This document shows positions 63,720-64,000 of a DNA stretch of 64,000 nucleotides, piece by piece. Position 1 is the first letter of the stretch; every line of letters starts with the position of its first letter. The translations under genes and the position numbers were made by a program. Source of the DNA: DATAWK01 sp036267255 (GTDB taxonomy: Bacteria > Acidobacteriota > Terriglobia > Terriglobales > Acidobacteriaceae); the NCBI GenBank assembly GCA_036267255.1, contig DATAWK010000025.1:121531-185530 (forward strand), written 5' to 3'. Below the pieces are notes generated by a model. The model did not search any database. It was not told where the DNA came from and saw only the letters and a program-made list of their open reading frames with translations.

Positions 63720-64000
63720 CTTCTGCACTGGCATGCTTGTTCCACCCGTGGAAAGGCGAGAGGTCACCCGCATTCCACGCCTCACGGAGCCCAGTGGTGC
63801 TCAGATCCCAGTCTGGGCGGATTTCGCTGGTCACGGTACGCAGATCGTGCCAAAGATCAATGACCGACGGACGGCCCCAGAACCAGTAGCCGTTATAGAT
63901 GCTGTAGATCACGAGCCCCGGCTTGAGCACGAGCGTATGCGGGATCATCGGATTATGCTCGGGGTCGGTGTACTCCTGGATGTCGAGATCCTTCTGAATC
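63694..64000 (-). CDS. Redoxin (AhpC/TSA-like) domain protein, C-terminal part
   Basis: An open frame enters from the right edge, with 101 residues visible to the stop at 63694. IPHTLVLKPGLVIYSIYNGYWFWGRPS resembles the end of thioredoxin-fold peroxiredoxin-like proteins. WDLSTTGLREAWNAGD follows. The active-site cysteines would lie outside the window. It may have paired with the Rieske oxidoreductase now decayed downstream. Confidence 0.65.
   Translation of the reverse strand, partial: IQKDLDIQEYTDPEHNPMIPHTLVLKPGLVIYSIYNGYWFWGRPSVIDLWHDLRTVTSEIRPDWDLSTTGLREAWNAGDLSPFHGWNKHASAEDASIAQKK

Noticed and set aside
1..64000. CRISPR arrays, intact insertion sequences, toxin-antitoxin or defence islands
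   Set aside because: No regularly spaced repeats, transposase genes or recognisable defence genes were seen; the only mobile trace is the integrase remnant at the right end.

Overview
The window looks like a chromosomal segment of an Acidobacteriota bacterium (Terriglobia/Acidobacteriaceae type), by inference from the gene families rather than from any rRNA gene. It has an ADOP-type ABC permease next to a PadR regulator, a VWFA-related protein of the acidobacterial kind, an Oar-like TonB-dependent receptor with an N-terminal carboxypeptidase-like domain, a SpoIVB-type S55 peptidase in a Gram-negative setting, secreted beta-propellers, and lipid A and Lol genes that imply an outer membrane. 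Almost all of it is densely packed, intact core or metabolic DNA.

Layout. 1-2.1 kb: ADOP permease (runs off the left edge) and PadR on the minus strand. 2.4-10.4 kb: UPF0182 membrane protein, ssb, a two-domain M16 peptidase, a ferritin-like protein and a TMEM175-like channel. 10.5-11.7 kb: frataxin-like CyaY and a family 2 glycosyltransferase. 11.8-18.1 kb: an acyl-CoA block, with a split B12-dependent acyl-CoA mutase (plus strand) converging on thioesterase, enoyl-CoA hydratase, HMG-CoA lyase and acyl-CoA carboxyltransferase genes (minus strand). This resembles branched-chain amino acid (leucine/valine) breakdown. An acyl-CoA dehydrogenase of the same type lies at 52.5-53.7 kb. 18.2-20.5 kb: aquaporin, HD-domain protein, and a zinc-ribbon plus HTH regulator. 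20.5-25.0 kb: the classic envelope run uppS-cdsA-dxr-rseP. 25.1-29.4 kb: LPG-synthase-like membrane protein, lytic transglycosylase, HAD phosphatase, and an AlaX-type tRNA editing protein. 29.4-33.1 kb: xylulokinase, sodium/sugar symporter and a small membrane protein (pentose use). 33.2-44.6 kb: methyltransferase, VWFA protein, S55 peptidase, beta-propeller, LolC/E-like permease, LolD and ClpC. 44.7-48.6 kb: YtxH protein, LpxL-like acyltransferase, LpxD, a MobB-like P-loop protein, and BshB1 (bacillithiol). 48.7-56 kb: a lipoprotein, a fused homocysteine methyltransferase/MTHF reductase, xseB, the acyl-CoA dehydrogenase and a two-component system. 56.3-62.5 kb: TonB-dependent receptor, tRNA-Pro, DUF4112 protein, tRNA-His, YheT-like hydrolase, two unknown proteins and tRNA-Arg.

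Right end (62.6-64 kb): directly beyond tRNA-Arg the sequence changes character. There is a degraded tyrosine integrase C-terminus carrying a nonsense codon and an internal deletion, then a multiply frameshifted Rieske/FAD oxidoreductase remnant, then the C-terminus of a redoxin-type gene running off the edge. This is best read as the scar of an integrative element at tRNA-Arg.

I did not find a clearly new defence or mobile system. The most notable points are: substrate-pocket residues that mark the mutase as isobutyryl-CoA-mutase-like rather than methylmalonyl-CoA mutase; a reversed Ser/His motif order in the S55 peptidase compared with SpoIVB; a Cys/His-containing MobB-like P-loop protein beside lpxD; a zinc-ribbon XRE regulator with a nearby inverted repeat; and the tRNA-Arg scar.
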